Positions 1 to 7,966 of a DNA stretch of 64,000 nt are shown piece by piece. A program made the translations under genes and the position numbers. Origin of the DNA: Cellulomonas marina (GTDB lineage Bacteria > Actinomycetota > Actinomycetes > Actinomycetales > Cellulomonadaceae); contig NZ_FOKA01000015.1 of the NCBI RefSeq assembly GCF_900111925.1, forward strand, positions 32,343 through 96,342, written 5' to 3'. The notes under the pieces are model-generated. The model did not search any database. It saw only the letters and a program-made list of their open reading frames with translations, and was not told the DNA's origin. How positions within the stretch are numbered: position 1 is the stretch's first letter; each line of letters begins with the position of its first letter.

Positions 1-1
1 G

Positions 2-121
2 GCGACGACGACCGTCGTCACGCTGCGCTCGGCGCGCGGGACGCCGAGCACGTGGTCGCCCGCCGCACCGGGTACCGGGGCCACCCGGCTCGAGCGGCGC
101 GAGCGGGTCGACCCCGCCTGA
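2..121 (+). CDS. 3' end of an unidentified gene (partial)
   Basis: The first 120 bases read open in frame 2 and end at a TGA at 119-121. Nearly every codon ends in G or C, which is the coding signature of this genome, while the other plus frames are weaker. The last residues begin ATTTVVTLRSARGTP. The protein starts outside the window, so no family can be named. The gene converges on the alpha-mannosidase with 27 nt between the stops. The call rests on third-position bias only. Confidence 0.35.
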   Translation, partial: ATTTVVTLRSARGTPSTWSPAAPGTGATRLERRERVDPA

Positions 122-148
122 CGCCTCGGCGCCCGTCCAGCCCAGCCC

Positions 149-3100
149 TCAGGCGCGCGCCAGCCGCAGCGTGACGACCTGGAACGGCCGCATCGTCAGC
201 GCGACCGCCCCCTCGTCCGCCCGGCGGGCCGGGTCTGCGGGGTCCACCGGCTCCAGCGGGGACAGCGCCGCCACGGCAGGCTCGTCGCGCTCGTGCAGGT
301 CCACCACGCGGGCGCCGCTCGTCGGGAAGCCGGGACGCACCACGACCCGGCCGCGGCCGCCCAGGGACTCGTACAGCCGCACGACGACGTCGCCCGAACC
401 GTCGTCGGCCAGCTTCACGGCCTCCACCACCGCGCCGCCGCCCTCGACGACGACGAGCGGCGCCACCGGCGCGGCACCGCGCCGGGTCCGCACCGGCAGG
501 TTCGCGCGGTAGCCCTCGACGACGGCGTCGTCGATGCCGGCGCCGGGCACGAGCGCGTAGCGCAGCACGTGCCGGCCCTGGTCCGTGCCCGGGTCGGGGA
601 ACAGGGGCGCGCGCAGCAGCGACAGCCGGACCGTCGTCGCGCCGGGGCCGCGGGCGTCGCCGGGCCCGGGCCGGACGACCTCGTGGCCGTAGGTGGCGGC
701 GTTCACGAGCGCGACCCCGTATCCCGGCTCGCCGACGTGCAGCCACCGGTGGGCGCAGACCTCGAAGCGGGCGGCGTCCCACGAGGTGTTCGTGCGCGCG
801 TCGCGGTGGACATGGCCGAACTGGGTCTCGGCCGTCGAGCGGTCGGCGTGGACGGCCAGCGGGAACGCCGCCTTCAGCAGGTGCTCGCGCTCGTGCCAGT
901 CCACCTCGAGGGTGAGGTCGACGCGGCGCCGCCCGGCCGGCAGCGCCACGGTCTGCACGTACCGGGAGGCGCCGTCGCGCCGCTCGATGACGACGCGCGG
1001 ACAGGCAGGGTCGGCGGCGTCGAGGCGGACCGACTCGAGGGCGCGCAGCTCGCGCACCCGGTGCCGGTAGTGCTCGTCGACGTCCCACGCGTCGAACCGC
1101 ACGGGCTGGTCGGGGTGCAGCTGCAGGACGTTGGCGGCCGTGCCCGGGGGCAGGACCTCCCTGCCGGCGACGAGGTCGCGCACTGCGCCGATCGTGCCGT
1201 CGCCGTCGACGCGCACTCGCAGCAGGCCGTCGTCGAGCTCGAACCCGCCGTCGTCGAGCGCCCGGACCGCCACGGGGGCGGTGACGGGGTGCGCGGGGGC
1301 GGCTCCGAGCGCCGGCACCTCGTCGAGCGCGTGCGGGGCGGCGTTGAAGGCGAGCGGCAGGTCCCCGGTCCCCGCGAGCGCGGTCTGGGCGGCGTCGACC
1401 AGGGCCTCGAGCTCCGCGGCCAGGCGCGCGTACGTGGCGCGGGCCTCGGCGTGCACCCAGGCGATGGACGAGCCGGGCAGGATGTCGTGGAACTGCAGCA
1501 GGAGGGCGTCCTGCCACGCCCGGTCGAGCGCCGCGTGCGGGTACGGCGCGCCGGTGCGGACGGCCGCGGTGGCGCACCACAGCTCCGCCTCCCGCAGCAG
1601 GTGCTCCGTGCGGCGGTTGCCCGCCTTCATCGCGTGCTGGCTCGTGTACGTCCCGCGGTGGAACTCGAGGTACAGCTCCCCGGACCACACGGGGGCGTCG
1701 GCGTACTCCTCGCGCGCCGCGGCGAAGAAGGCGGCCGGGCTCTCGATCCGCACGCGCGGAGAGCCCTCGAGGTCCGCGACGCGGCGGGCCACCTCGAGCA
1801 TCTCGCGCGTCGGCCCGCCGCCGCCGTCGCCGTAGCCGAACGGCAGAAGGCTGCGGGTCGCGCCGCCGTGGTCGGCGAAGGTGCGGACCCCGTGCGCCAG
1901 CTCCGCGGCGGACAGCGTCGAGCCGTAGGTCTCGGCCGGCGGGAAGTGCGTGAAGACGCGCGTCCCGTCGATGCCCTCCCACCAGAAGGTGTGGTGCGGG
2001 AACCGGTTCGTCGCGTTCCACGACATCTTCTGCGACAGGAAGGCCTCGGCCCCCGCGAGCCGGAACAGCTGCGGCAGGGCGCCGGAGTACCCGAAGGAGT
2101 CCGGCAGCCATACCTCGCGCGGCCGCACGCCGAGCTCGCGCTCGAACCACCGGGTGCCCTGCACGAGCTGGCGGACCATCGACTCCCCGCCGGGCAGGTT
2201 CGTGTCCGACTCCACCCACATGCCGCCGACCGGGACCCACTGCCCGGTCGCGACCGTGCGGCGGATCCCGTCCATCACGGCCGGATGGTGCTCGGCCATC
2301 CACGCGTACTGCTGCGCCGACGAGCACGCGAAGACGAGCTCGGGGTAGTCCTGCGCGAGGGACACGACGTTGGAGAACGTGCGGGCGCACTTGCGCACGG
2401 TCTCGCGCACCGGCCACATCCACGCCGAGTCGATGTGCGCGTGGCCGACGGCGGAGACGCGGTGGGCGCTGGCGGTGGCCGGCTGCGCGAGCAGGTCGGC
2501 CAGGTGCGCGCGGGCCTTGCCGGCCGTGCCGACGACGTCGGCGACGTCGAGCTCGTCGATCGCGTGCCCGAGACCGCGCTCGAGCGCGGCGCGCCGTGGG
2601 TCGTGCTCGGGCAGGGTCGCGGCGAGCCCGTGCAGCACCTGCACGTCGAGCGCGAGGCCGTGGACGTCCTCCTCGAGCACCGCGAGCTCCGCGCGGGCGA
2701 GGCGGTACAGCGGCGCCGTCGGGAGGGTCGCGGGGTCGCCGAGGTCGGTGGGCGCCGGCCCGGGGATGTGCGGGTTGGCCGCCGCCTCGACGTAGAGGTC
2801 GACCTCCTCGCCGCCCTGGGCCTCGCGGGCGACGAGCACCCAGGCGTTGCGCGGCTCGACGCCCTTGAGCGGGACGCCGTCGGCCGTCCAGACGAGGCCC
2901 TCGCACTGGAACCCCGGCCCGCCGTGCGTGAACCCGAGGTCGACGAGGAGCTCGACGCGCCGCCCCGCCATCTCCTGCGGAACCCGGCCGCGCAGGTGGA
3001 ACCACGAGGTGGACCACGGACGGCCCCGCGGCTCGCCGACGGCGGTCGGCACGAACGGCCGCCGGACCGCCTCGGCGAAGGGCTCGGGCTCGCCCGGCAG

Positions 3101-3211
3101 GTGCGTGACCGTCACCTGGAGGGGCGTGCGGTGGGACCACGTGGCGGGGACGATCCGCTGCGTCGGGACCCGGGTGGTGCGGGCGGACTGCTCGGTCAGG
3201 TTGCGGTGCAC
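149..3211 (-). CDS. GH38 alpha-mannosidase
   Basis: This is a 1020-residue glycoside hydrolase of family 38, which hydrolyses terminal alpha-linked mannose with retention. No signal peptide is visible, so it is probably cytoplasmic. The zinc-binding HAHIDSAW motif is at about residues 257-264 and the PDSFGYSG segment with the expected nucleophile Asp at about 370-377. Length matches bacterial and class II GH38 enzymes, with the beta-sandwich C-terminal half complete. The GTG at 3211 is chosen because a GAGGAG ribosome site lies 8 nt upstream and the family's N-terminus aligns there; the frame stays open upstream only through the non-coding 13-bp repeat tract. The mannoside donor is not known. 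The neighbouring sugar kinase and aldolase operon makes glycan catabolism likely. Confidence 0.93.
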   Translation of the reverse strand: MHRNLTEQSARTTRVPTQRIVPATWSHRTPLQVTVTHLPGEPEPFAEAVRRPFVPTAVGEPRGRPWSTSWFHLRGRVPQEMAGRRVELLVDLGFTHGGPGFQCEGLVWTADGVPLKGVEPRNAWVLVAREAQGGEEVDLYVEAAANPHIPGPAPTDLGDPATLPTAPLYRLARAELAVLEEDVHGLALDVQVLHGLAATLPEHDPRRAALERGLGHAIDELDVADVVGTAGKARAHLADLLAQPATASAHRVSAVGHAHIDSAWMWPVRETVRKCARTFSNVVSLAQDYPELVFACSSAQQYAWMAEHHPAVMDGIRRTVATGQWVPVGGMWVESDTNLPGGESMVRQLVQGTRWFERELGVRPREVWLPDSFGYSGALPQLFRLAGAEAFLSQKMSWNATNRFPHHTFWWEGIDGTRVFTHFPPAETYGSTLSAAELAHGVRTFADHGGATRSLLPFGYGDGGGGPTREMLEVARRVADLEGSPRVRIESPAAFFAAAREEYADAPVWSGELYLEFHRGTYTSQHAMKAGNRRTEHLLREAELWCATAAVRTGAPYPHAALDRAWQDALLLQFHDILPGSSIAWVHAEARATYARLAAELEALVDAAQTALAGTGDLPLAFNAAPHALDEVPALGAAPAHPVTAPVAVRALDDGGFELDDGLLRVRVDGDGTIGAVRDLVAGREVLPPGTAANVLQLHPDQPVRFDAWDVDEHYRHRVRELRALESVRLDAADPACPRVVIERRDGASRYVQTVALPAGRRRVDLTLEVDWHEREHLLKAAFPLAVHADRSTAETQFGHVHRDARTNTSWDAARFEVCAHRWLHVGEPGYGVALVNAATYGHEVVRPGPGDARGPGATTVRLSLLRAPLFPDPGTDQGRHVLRYALVPGAGIDDAVVEGYRANLPVRTRRGAAPVAPLVVVEGGGAVVEAVKLADDGSGDVVVRLYESLGGRGRVVVRPGFPTSGARVVDLHERDEPAVAALSPLEPVDPADPARRADEGAVALTMRPFQVVTLRLARA

Positions 3212-3311
3212 GGGGGCGCTCCTCGGGATCGGCCGGCACGCGCCGTCGGTGTTCGACTCCGCACGTCGTCGGCTGCGGCACGCAAACTTCTGCTCGTCGC
3301 CGGACACCAGG

Positions 3312-3363
3312 GGTCGAGGTCGTCGGTCGAGGTCGTCGGTCGAGGTCGTCGGTCGAGGTCGTC
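3312..3363. repeat. 13-bp tandem repeat, four exact copies
   Basis: The unit GGTCGAGGTCGTC occurs four times head to tail, followed by a truncated fifth copy (GGTCGGG). It lies in the divergent spacer between the mannosidase start (3211) and the STAS gene start (3411). The unit is not a multiple of three and lies outside both genes. Copy-number change would alter spacing in the promoter region. Confidence 0.9.
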
Positions 3364-3410
3364 GGTCGGGCGTCGGGCACGGCTGGGCACCCCGGGAGAA
3401 GCGGTCTAGC

Positions 3411-3746
3411 GTGCGACGGGTGAGCGACACCGCGGTCGGCCCCCTCCTGCGGGGCGTGGACGTGGTCATCGGGCTCGGCCGGGGCGACCGGCCCACCGCG
3501 GTGGCCGTCCGCGGGGTGCTCGACGTGCACTCGTGCCCGACGCTGCGCGAGACCCTGCGCTCGCTGGTGGTCGCGGCCGGTGGCGGCGTGGTCGTCGACG
3601 CCACGGAGCTCGAGGTGGCCGACGAGGCGGGGCGCGCGGCGCTCGACGCCGTCGCGCGGCACTGCCGCGAGTTCGGCGGCTCCCTCGTGCTGCCCCACGC
3701 GCAGTCCGGGCGGGTCGGGGCACGGCGCGGCGTCCCCGCCGGCTGA
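3411..3746 (+). CDS. STAS-domain protein (anti-sigma factor antagonist-like)
   Basis: A 111-residue single-domain protein. The segment VAVRGVLDVHSCPTLRETL followed by GGGVVVDATELEVADEAG is the usual STAS core: beta strand, then the loop that in SpoIIAA-like proteins carries the phosphorylatable serine. Here the loop reads ATELEVADEAG, so the classical DxSxLxxxDSSG serine position is not kept and phospho-control is doubtful. The start is uncertain: GTG 3411 has GGGAG 12 nt upstream, and GTG 3420 is in frame just behind. No anti-sigma kinase is next to it. It converges on the DeoR-type regulator. The partner is unknown. Confidence 0.7.
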   Translation: MRRVSDTAVGPLLRGVDVVIGLGRGDRPTAVAVRGVLDVHSCPTLRETLRSLVVAAGGGVVVDATELEVADEAGRAALDAVARHCREFGGSLVLPHAQSGRVGARRGVPAG

Positions 3747-3765
3747 GCGCCCCTCTGCCGGGGTC

Positions 3766-4593
3766 CTACCCCGCGGTCCCGGGCGTCGGGGCGACGACGA
3801 CGTGCGCGACCAGGTCGTGCAGCAGGGCGAGCTGCTCGGCGCTGGCCCGGTCGTCGACGACGACGGTGTGCACCTCGTCGAGCCCGAGCACCCGCATCGG
3901 CGCACGGGCCTCGAGCTTCGAGTGGTCCAGGAGCAGCACGACGCGCGCGGCGATCGCTGCCATCGCGCGCTTGGTGTCCGCGTCCCACGGGTCGGCGGAG
4001 AAGACCCCGGCGCGTCCGGCGGCGGTCGCGGACAGCACGGCCACCTCGACCGCCAGGTCACCGAGCGCGGCGCGCGTGAGCGGCCCGGTCAGCGAGCGGG
4101 TCTGGCGGTGGTAGGCGCCGCCGAGGGCGATGACGTCGAGGTCCTCGCGCGCCGCGCAGGCGGTGAGGACGGGCAGGGAGTGCGTGACGACGGTGACGCC
4201 GGCGGGCAGGGCGCGCGCGAGGGCGGCCACCGTCGTCCCCGCGTCGAGCGCGAGGACCGCGTCGCCGGCGACGAGGGGCACCGCCGCCGCGGCCACCGCC
4301 CTCTTCTCCTCGGTCGCCCGTGTGCGGCGCTCGTCGAAGGGCACGCCGGGGACGTCATCGCCCGTGCCCCTGCCGGCCTCGTCGCCGGGCCCGCCCTCGG
4401 GGCCGGTCGCCAGGCTCGCGCCGCCGACCACGCGCCGGACGCGGCCCTCCGCCGCGAGCTGCGACAGGTCCCGCCGGATCGTCATCTCCGACACGCCCAT
4501 GGCCGCCGCCGCGCCGCTGGAGGAGACGTAGCCGCTCTCCGCGAGCTGACGCAAGAGGGCCTCGCGGCGGGCCGGGGCGGCGGAGTAGCGCAC
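3766..4593 (-). CDS. DeoR-family transcriptional regulator
   Basis: A 275-residue DeoR/GlpR-type repressor. The N-terminal winged helix (residues about 8-62) contains the family segment VSEMTIRRDLSQLAAEGRV. The C-terminal ISOCOT-fold sensor domain carries DAGTTVAALARAL and GGAYHRQTRSLTGP, which in this family bind phosphorylated sugars. It is divergent from the FGGY kinase operon, with two inverted repeats in the 87-bp spacer that are good candidates for its operators. A phosphorylated product of that operon is the likely effector; this is inference from context. Confidence 0.9.
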   Translation of the reverse strand: MRYSAAPARREALLRQLAESGYVSSSGAAAAMGVSEMTIRRDLSQLAAEGRVRRVVGGASLATGPEGGPGDEAGRGTGDDVPGVPFDERRTRATEEKRAVAAAAVPLVAGDAVLALDAGTTVAALARALPAGVTVVTHSLPVLTACAAREDLDVIALGGAYHRQTRSLTGPLTRAALGDLAVEVAVLSATAAGRAGVFSADPWDADTKRAMAAIAARVVLLLDHSKLEARAPMRVLGLDEVHTVVVDDRASAEQLALLHDLVAHVVVAPTPGTAG

Positions 4594-4613
4594 GGGCCGT
4601 AGTCAACCAGGGC

Positions 4614-4629
4614 TGTGCCGGGCCGCACA
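4614..4629. promoter_or_regulatory. inverted repeat, candidate DeoR operator 1
   Basis: TGTGC and GCACA flank a 6-nt centre. The site lies between the divergent DeoR gene (start 4593) and the FGGY kinase operon, and shares its TGTGC/GCACA core with a second repeat 41 bp away (centre to centre), close to four helical turns. Confidence 0.45.
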
Positions 4630-4653
4630 CAGGGGCCGCAGTCCGTAGAAAAA

Positions 4654-4671
4654 GTGCGCGACGTCGCACAC
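4654..4671. promoter_or_regulatory. inverted repeat, candidate DeoR operator 2
   Basis: GTGCGC-GACGTC-GCACAC is an 18-bp palindrome with one mismatched pair. It is in the same spacer as the 4614 repeat and just upstream of the kinase start. Two similar sites in register fit a dimer-of-dimers DeoR repressor, but no binding data can be seen in sequence. Confidence 0.45.
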
Positions 4672-4680
4672 AGTTGGGGG

Positions 4681-6369
4681 GTGCATCCGACGCCGCCACC
4701 GACGACGCCGCCACCGACGACGCCGCCACCGACGACGCCGCCACCGACGACGCCGCCACCGACGACGCCTCCACCGACGACGCCGCCATCGACGACGCCG
4801 CCCCTGCCGCCGGGGACCCCGCTCGCGCTGGGCCTGGACGTGGGGACGACGAACACGAAGGCGGTGCTCGTCGCGGTGACGGACGACGCACCCGACGACG
4901 GGACGGCGTCCGGCGCCCCGGCCCCGGGGCGGCGCGTCGTCGTGCTCGCCGGCGCCGCCGCGTCGACGCCCGACCCGGCCGGGCTCGCGGCAACGCTGCG
5001 CGACCTCGTGGACCGCGTGCTCGACGCGGCCGAGGTGCCGGAGGGGCCGCTCCGCGGTCGCCGTGCGGACCCGGACGTGGTGGGCATCGCCTCCATGGCG
5101 GAGACCGGCGTGCCGCTGGACGCGGACGACCGGCCCGTCGGCGGGTGGGTGCGGTGGGACGGGCACCGGGCCGGGGCGGCGGCGCCCGTGGGCGGCCTCG
5201 CCCTGCGCGTCGGCGCGCCGGCGCTCGCGGCCGCCACCGGCGTGCGGCTCGCGGCGAAGGTGCCCCTCGTCGCCCTCGAGCGGCTGCGGGCGCAGGACCC
5301 CGCGCGGTGGGCCGCCCTGCACCGCTGGTCAGGGGTGGCGGACCTCGTCGCCCTGCTCCTCACCGGCGCCCTCGTCACCGACCACACGCTCGCGGGACGC
5401 ACCGGCGCGTACCTCCTGCCCGGCGCCGACCATGTCCTGCCCGCCGGCTTCGACGCCGCGCTGCTGGCGGAGGTCGGGCTGCGGCCGGAGGCGCTGCCGC
5501 GCGTGGCCCGGCCCGGGGAGGTCGCCGGCACCGTGCGAACCGGCGGACCCGTGCCCCGGCTGCGGGCCGGCACGCCCGTCGTCGTCGCCGGGCACGACCA
5601 CCCGGTCGGGGCGTGGGGTGCCGGCGTGCGCACGCCGGGGACGACGGCCGACTCCCTCGGCACCGCCGAGGCGCTGTGCGCGGTCCTGGCGGCACCCGTC
5701 GACCCGCTGGCCGCGGCGGCCGCGGGCATGAGCGCCGTCCGCACGGTCGAGGGGCTCCCGGGCCTCGTCGCCGGCGCGGCCGGCGGGGCCGTCGTGCGGT
5801 GGTGGGCGCAGGAGCGCGGCGTGGACCTGAGGACGTCTGGCGTCGCCGCCGCGTCCGACGGCGGTCCGGCCCGTCCGGTGGACGCCGTCGTCCTGCCCTA
5901 CCCCGCCGGGCGGCAGGGCCCGGCGGGCGACCCCGCCGCGCGCGTGCGGGTCGTCGGCGACCCCGGGCCCGACCTGCCGCGGGCCGTCCTCGAGGGGCTC
6001 GCGCTGCACGCCGCGTGGATGCTGCGGGAGCAGGGGCGGCTCGCGGGCGTGCCGGCCGACGAGGTCGTCGTCCTCGGCGGCGCGGGCGCGTCGAACGCCG
6101 GCTGGCTCGACGCGAAGGCGCGGCTCACACCGGCCGCGCTGCGCGTCGCCGACGTCGCCGAGCCCGTGGCCGTCGGCGCCGCCCTGCTCGCGCTGCACCG
6201 GGCCGGCGTCGGCGGGCCCGTCCCCGCGGTGCCCACGCGCCCGGTGGGCCCGCCCCTGCCCCGCGCCGTGCAGGACGCGGCGCTCGACCGCTTCGTGGCC
6301 GTGGCGCAGGCGCCCGTGCCCGACGACGACCCGACGACCGTGCTCGACCGACCGATGGAGGTCCGATGA
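4681..6369 (+). CDS. FGGY-family carbohydrate kinase
   Basis: ATP-dependent sugar kinase of the FGGY (xylulose/glycerol kinase) family, about 562 residues. The phosphate-1 motif GLDVGTTNTKAVLV opens the conserved part at about residue 50. The middle carries VAGHDHPVGAWG and DSLGTAEAL, and the C-terminal ATPase half has VVVLGGAGASNAGWLDAKA. The protein begins with an unusual Pro/Thr tail of PPPTT repeats encoded by a 15-bp tandem repeat. No ATG/GTG lies between the repeat and the kinase domain, so the tail seems to be translated. GTG 4681 is preferred; GTG 4654 and 4615 are in frame but fall inside the candidate operators. The gene overlaps the aldolase by 4 nt (ATGA). Substrate unknown; the downstream aldolase suggests a ketose that is phosphorylated and then cleaved. 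Confidence 0.85.
   Translation: MHPTPPPTTPPPTTPPPTTPPPTTPPPTTPPPTTPPSTTPPLPPGTPLALGLDVGTTNTKAVLVAVTDDAPDDGTASGAPAPGRRVVVLAGAAASTPDPAGLAATLRDLVDRVLDAAEVPEGPLRGRRADPDVVGIASMAETGVPLDADDRPVGGWVRWDGHRAGAAAPVGGLALRVGAPALAAATGVRLAAKVPLVALERLRAQDPARWAALHRWSGVADLVALLLTGALVTDHTLAGRTGAYLLPGADHVLPAGFDAALLAEVGLRPEALPRVARPGEVAGTVRTGGPVPRLRAGTPVVVAGHDHPVGAWGAGVRTPGTTADSLGTAEALCAVLAAPVDPLAAAAAGMSAVRTVEGLPGLVAGAAGGAVVRWWAQERGVDLRTSGVAAASDGGPARPVDAVVLPYPAGRQGPAGDPAARVRVVGDPGPDLPRAVLEGLALHAAWMLREQGRLAGVPADEVVVLGGAGASNAGWLDAKARLTPAALRVADVAEPVAVGAALLALHRAGVGGPVPAVPTRPVGPPLPRAVQDAALDRFVAVAQAPVPDDDPTTVLDRPMEVR
4701..4805 (+). repeat. 15-bp tandem repeat encoding PPPTT units
   Basis: Seven consecutive 15-bp units, mostly GACGACGCCGCCACC with three variant copies at the 3' end. 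They encode a Pro/Thr-rich tail in the kinase frame. Because the unit is five codons, loss or gain of copies keeps the reading frame. Confidence 0.9.
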
Positions 6370-7283
6370 CCACGCCCGCGCCCGGCACCACGCCCGCTCC
6401 CGCTCCCGCTCCCACCCTCGACGCCCTGGCCCGCCCCGGCGGCACGCTCGCGATGGTCGCGATGGACCAGCGCGAGAGCCTGCGCACGATGTTCGTGGAG
6501 GCGGGGACCGACGTCGACCACGCCGGGATGGTGGCGTTCAAGACGGAGGTGGCCCGTGCGCTGGGCCCGCTCGCCAGCGGCTTCCTCGTCGACCGCGAGC
6601 ACGAGCCGGGGCGCTTCCGGGACCTGCTGCCCGCGACGTGCGGGCTGGTGCTGGCGGCGGACGCGCTCGAGCAGGAGCCGGGCGGACCGGTCGAGGACAC
6701 GGGGCTCGACGAGCTCGTCGTCGCCCCCGACGCCGACCTGGCCGGGGCCGTCGCGCTCAAGCTGCTCGTCGTGTGGCGTCGCGACGACCGGCGCGAGGCC
6801 CGCGTGGAGCTCGCCCGGCGGTTCGTCGAGGTGGCGGCGCGGCGCGGCGTGCTGTCGGTCCTCGAGCCGGTCGTCCGGGCGACGCCCGAGGAGACGGCCG
6901 CCGGGACGTGGGACCTCGACGCGGCGATCCGCGAGGCCGCGCGGGAGCTGTCCCCGCTGCGACCGAGCCTGTACAAGGCGCAGGTGCCGAGCCAGGGCCG
7001 GGGGGAGGTCGCGGACCTCGAGCGCGCGTGCGTCGCGCTGGGGGAGGCGGTGATCGGGCCGTGGGTGGTGCTGTCCCAGGGCGTGCGGCACGAGGCCTTC
7101 CTCGGCGCGGTCCGGGCGGCGTGCCGTGGCGGCGCGAGCGGCTTCCTCGCGGGGCGGGCGCTGTGGTCGGACGTCGTCGGTCGGCCAGACGTGCCGGCCG
7201 CGCTGCGTGCGGTGTCGGTGGCGCGGCTGGAGCGGCTCGTCGAGGTCGTCGACGCGGAGGCGACGCCGTGGGCACGGCGGTGA
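6366..7283 (+). CDS. class I aldolase of the LacD/YihT type
   Basis: A 305-residue (beta/alpha)8 aldolase related to tagatose-bisphosphate aldolase LacD and sulfofructose-phosphate aldolase YihT. The N-terminal segment MVAMDQRESLRTMF is characteristic of the family. SLYKAQVP at about residues 201-208 places the Schiff-base lysine at 204, and the phosphate-binding end reads VVLSQGVRHEAF and GFLAGRALW. The first 20 residues are a Pro/Ala tail with no family match. It is translationally coupled to the kinase (ATGA) and to the next gene (GTGA), so kinase and aldolase probably act in sequence on the same sugar. The exact substrate, including whether a sulfosugar is involved, cannot be read from the sequence. 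Confidence 0.82.
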   Translation: MTTPAPGTTPAPAPAPTLDALARPGGTLAMVAMDQRESLRTMFVEAGTDVDHAGMVAFKTEVARALGPLASGFLVDREHEPGRFRDLLPATCGLVLAADALEQEPGGPVEDTGLDELVVAPDADLAGAVALKLLVVWRRDDRREARVELARRFVEVAARRGVLSVLEPVVRATPEETAAGTWDLDAAIREAARELSPLRPSLYKAQVPSQGRGEVADLERACVALGEAVIGPWVVLSQGVRHEAFLGAVRAACRGGASGFLAGRALWSDVVGRPDVPAALRAVSVARLERLVEVVDAEATPWARR

Positions 7284-7963
7284 GCGCGCCGGTCGGCCTG
7301 CTCCACACCGTGCCCGCGCTCGCGGCCCGCTTCGACGCGGACCTCGAGCGGGCGCTGCCCGGCACCCCGCGCGTGCACGTCGTCGACGCGGACCTCCTGG
7401 CGACCGCCGTCGTGAGCGGCGTCACCCCGGCGGTCCGGTCGGCGATGCGGGCGCACGTGGCGCACCTCGTCGCGCGGGGAGCGGCGGCGGTGCTGGTCAC
7501 CTGCTCGTCGATCGGCGAGGCCGCGGAGGAGGCGGCCGGGGCGGTCGACGTCCCGGTGGTCCGCGTCGACGCGGCGATGGCGCGCGAGGCGGTCGCCCGC
7601 GCATCGGCGCCGGGCGCGCGAGGGCGGGTGGCGGTGCTCGCCACACTGGCCTCGACGCTGGGGCCGACGGGCCGGCTGGTGGAGCGCACGGCGGCCGGCG
7701 CCGACCTCGGGTCGGGGGTGGTGGTCGACGCGCGGGTCGTCGCCGGTGCGGCGGAGGCCCGGGCCGCGGGCGACGAGGACCGCGCCGACGCGCTCGTCGC
7801 CGCCGCGGTGGGGGAGGCCGCGCAGGAGGCGGACGTCGTCGTCCTCGCGCAGGCGTCGATGGCGGGGGCGGCCGCTCGCGCCCAGGTGGACGTGCCGGTG
7901 CTGACGTCGCCCGCCGGCGGGGTCGCGGACCTCGTCGCCGCCGCGCGCCGGGGCGAGGGCTGA
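7280..7963 (+). CDS. Asp/Glu/hydantoin racemase-like protein
   Basis: A 227-residue protein with the PF01177-type fold: the N-terminal GLLHTVPALAARFDADL segment and a first half-site VLVTCSSIGEAAEEAA carrying the expected cysteine. In the second half-site (VVVLAQASMAGAAA) the second catalytic cysteine of true racemases is Ala/Ser. It may therefore be an isomerase or epimerase of different chemistry rather than an amino-acid racemase. GTG 7280 overlaps the aldolase stop; GTG 7268 is an alternative. It is third in the sugar kinase/aldolase operon, so a role in that pathway is likely. Confidence 0.75.
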   Translation: MSAPVGLLHTVPALAARFDADLERALPGTPRVHVVDADLLATAVVSGVTPAVRSAMRAHVAHLVARGAAAVLVTCSSIGEAAEEAAGAVDVPVVRVDAAMAREAVARASAPGARGRVAVLATLASTLGPTGRLVERTAAGADLGSGVVVDARVVAGAAEARAAGDEDRADALVAAAVGEAAQEADVVVLAQASMAGAAARAQVDVPVLTSPAGGVADLVAAARRGEG

Positions 7964-7966
7964 CCC

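Noticed and set aside
3312..3363. 13-bp repeats as iterons of an origin
   Set aside because: No replication gene or AT-rich stretch nearby; the locus is a promoter spacer.
293..3409. Long plus-strand reading frame opposite the alpha-mannosidase
   Set aside because: Arg/Gly/Val-rich with no family match; it is the complement of a clear GH38 gene.
4701..4805. Regular 15-bp repeats as a CRISPR array
   Set aside because: No spacers; a head-to-tail minisatellite inside a coding sequence.
7280..7963. Genuine aspartate or glutamate racemase
   Set aside because: The second catalytic cysteine is absent and the context is sugar metabolism.
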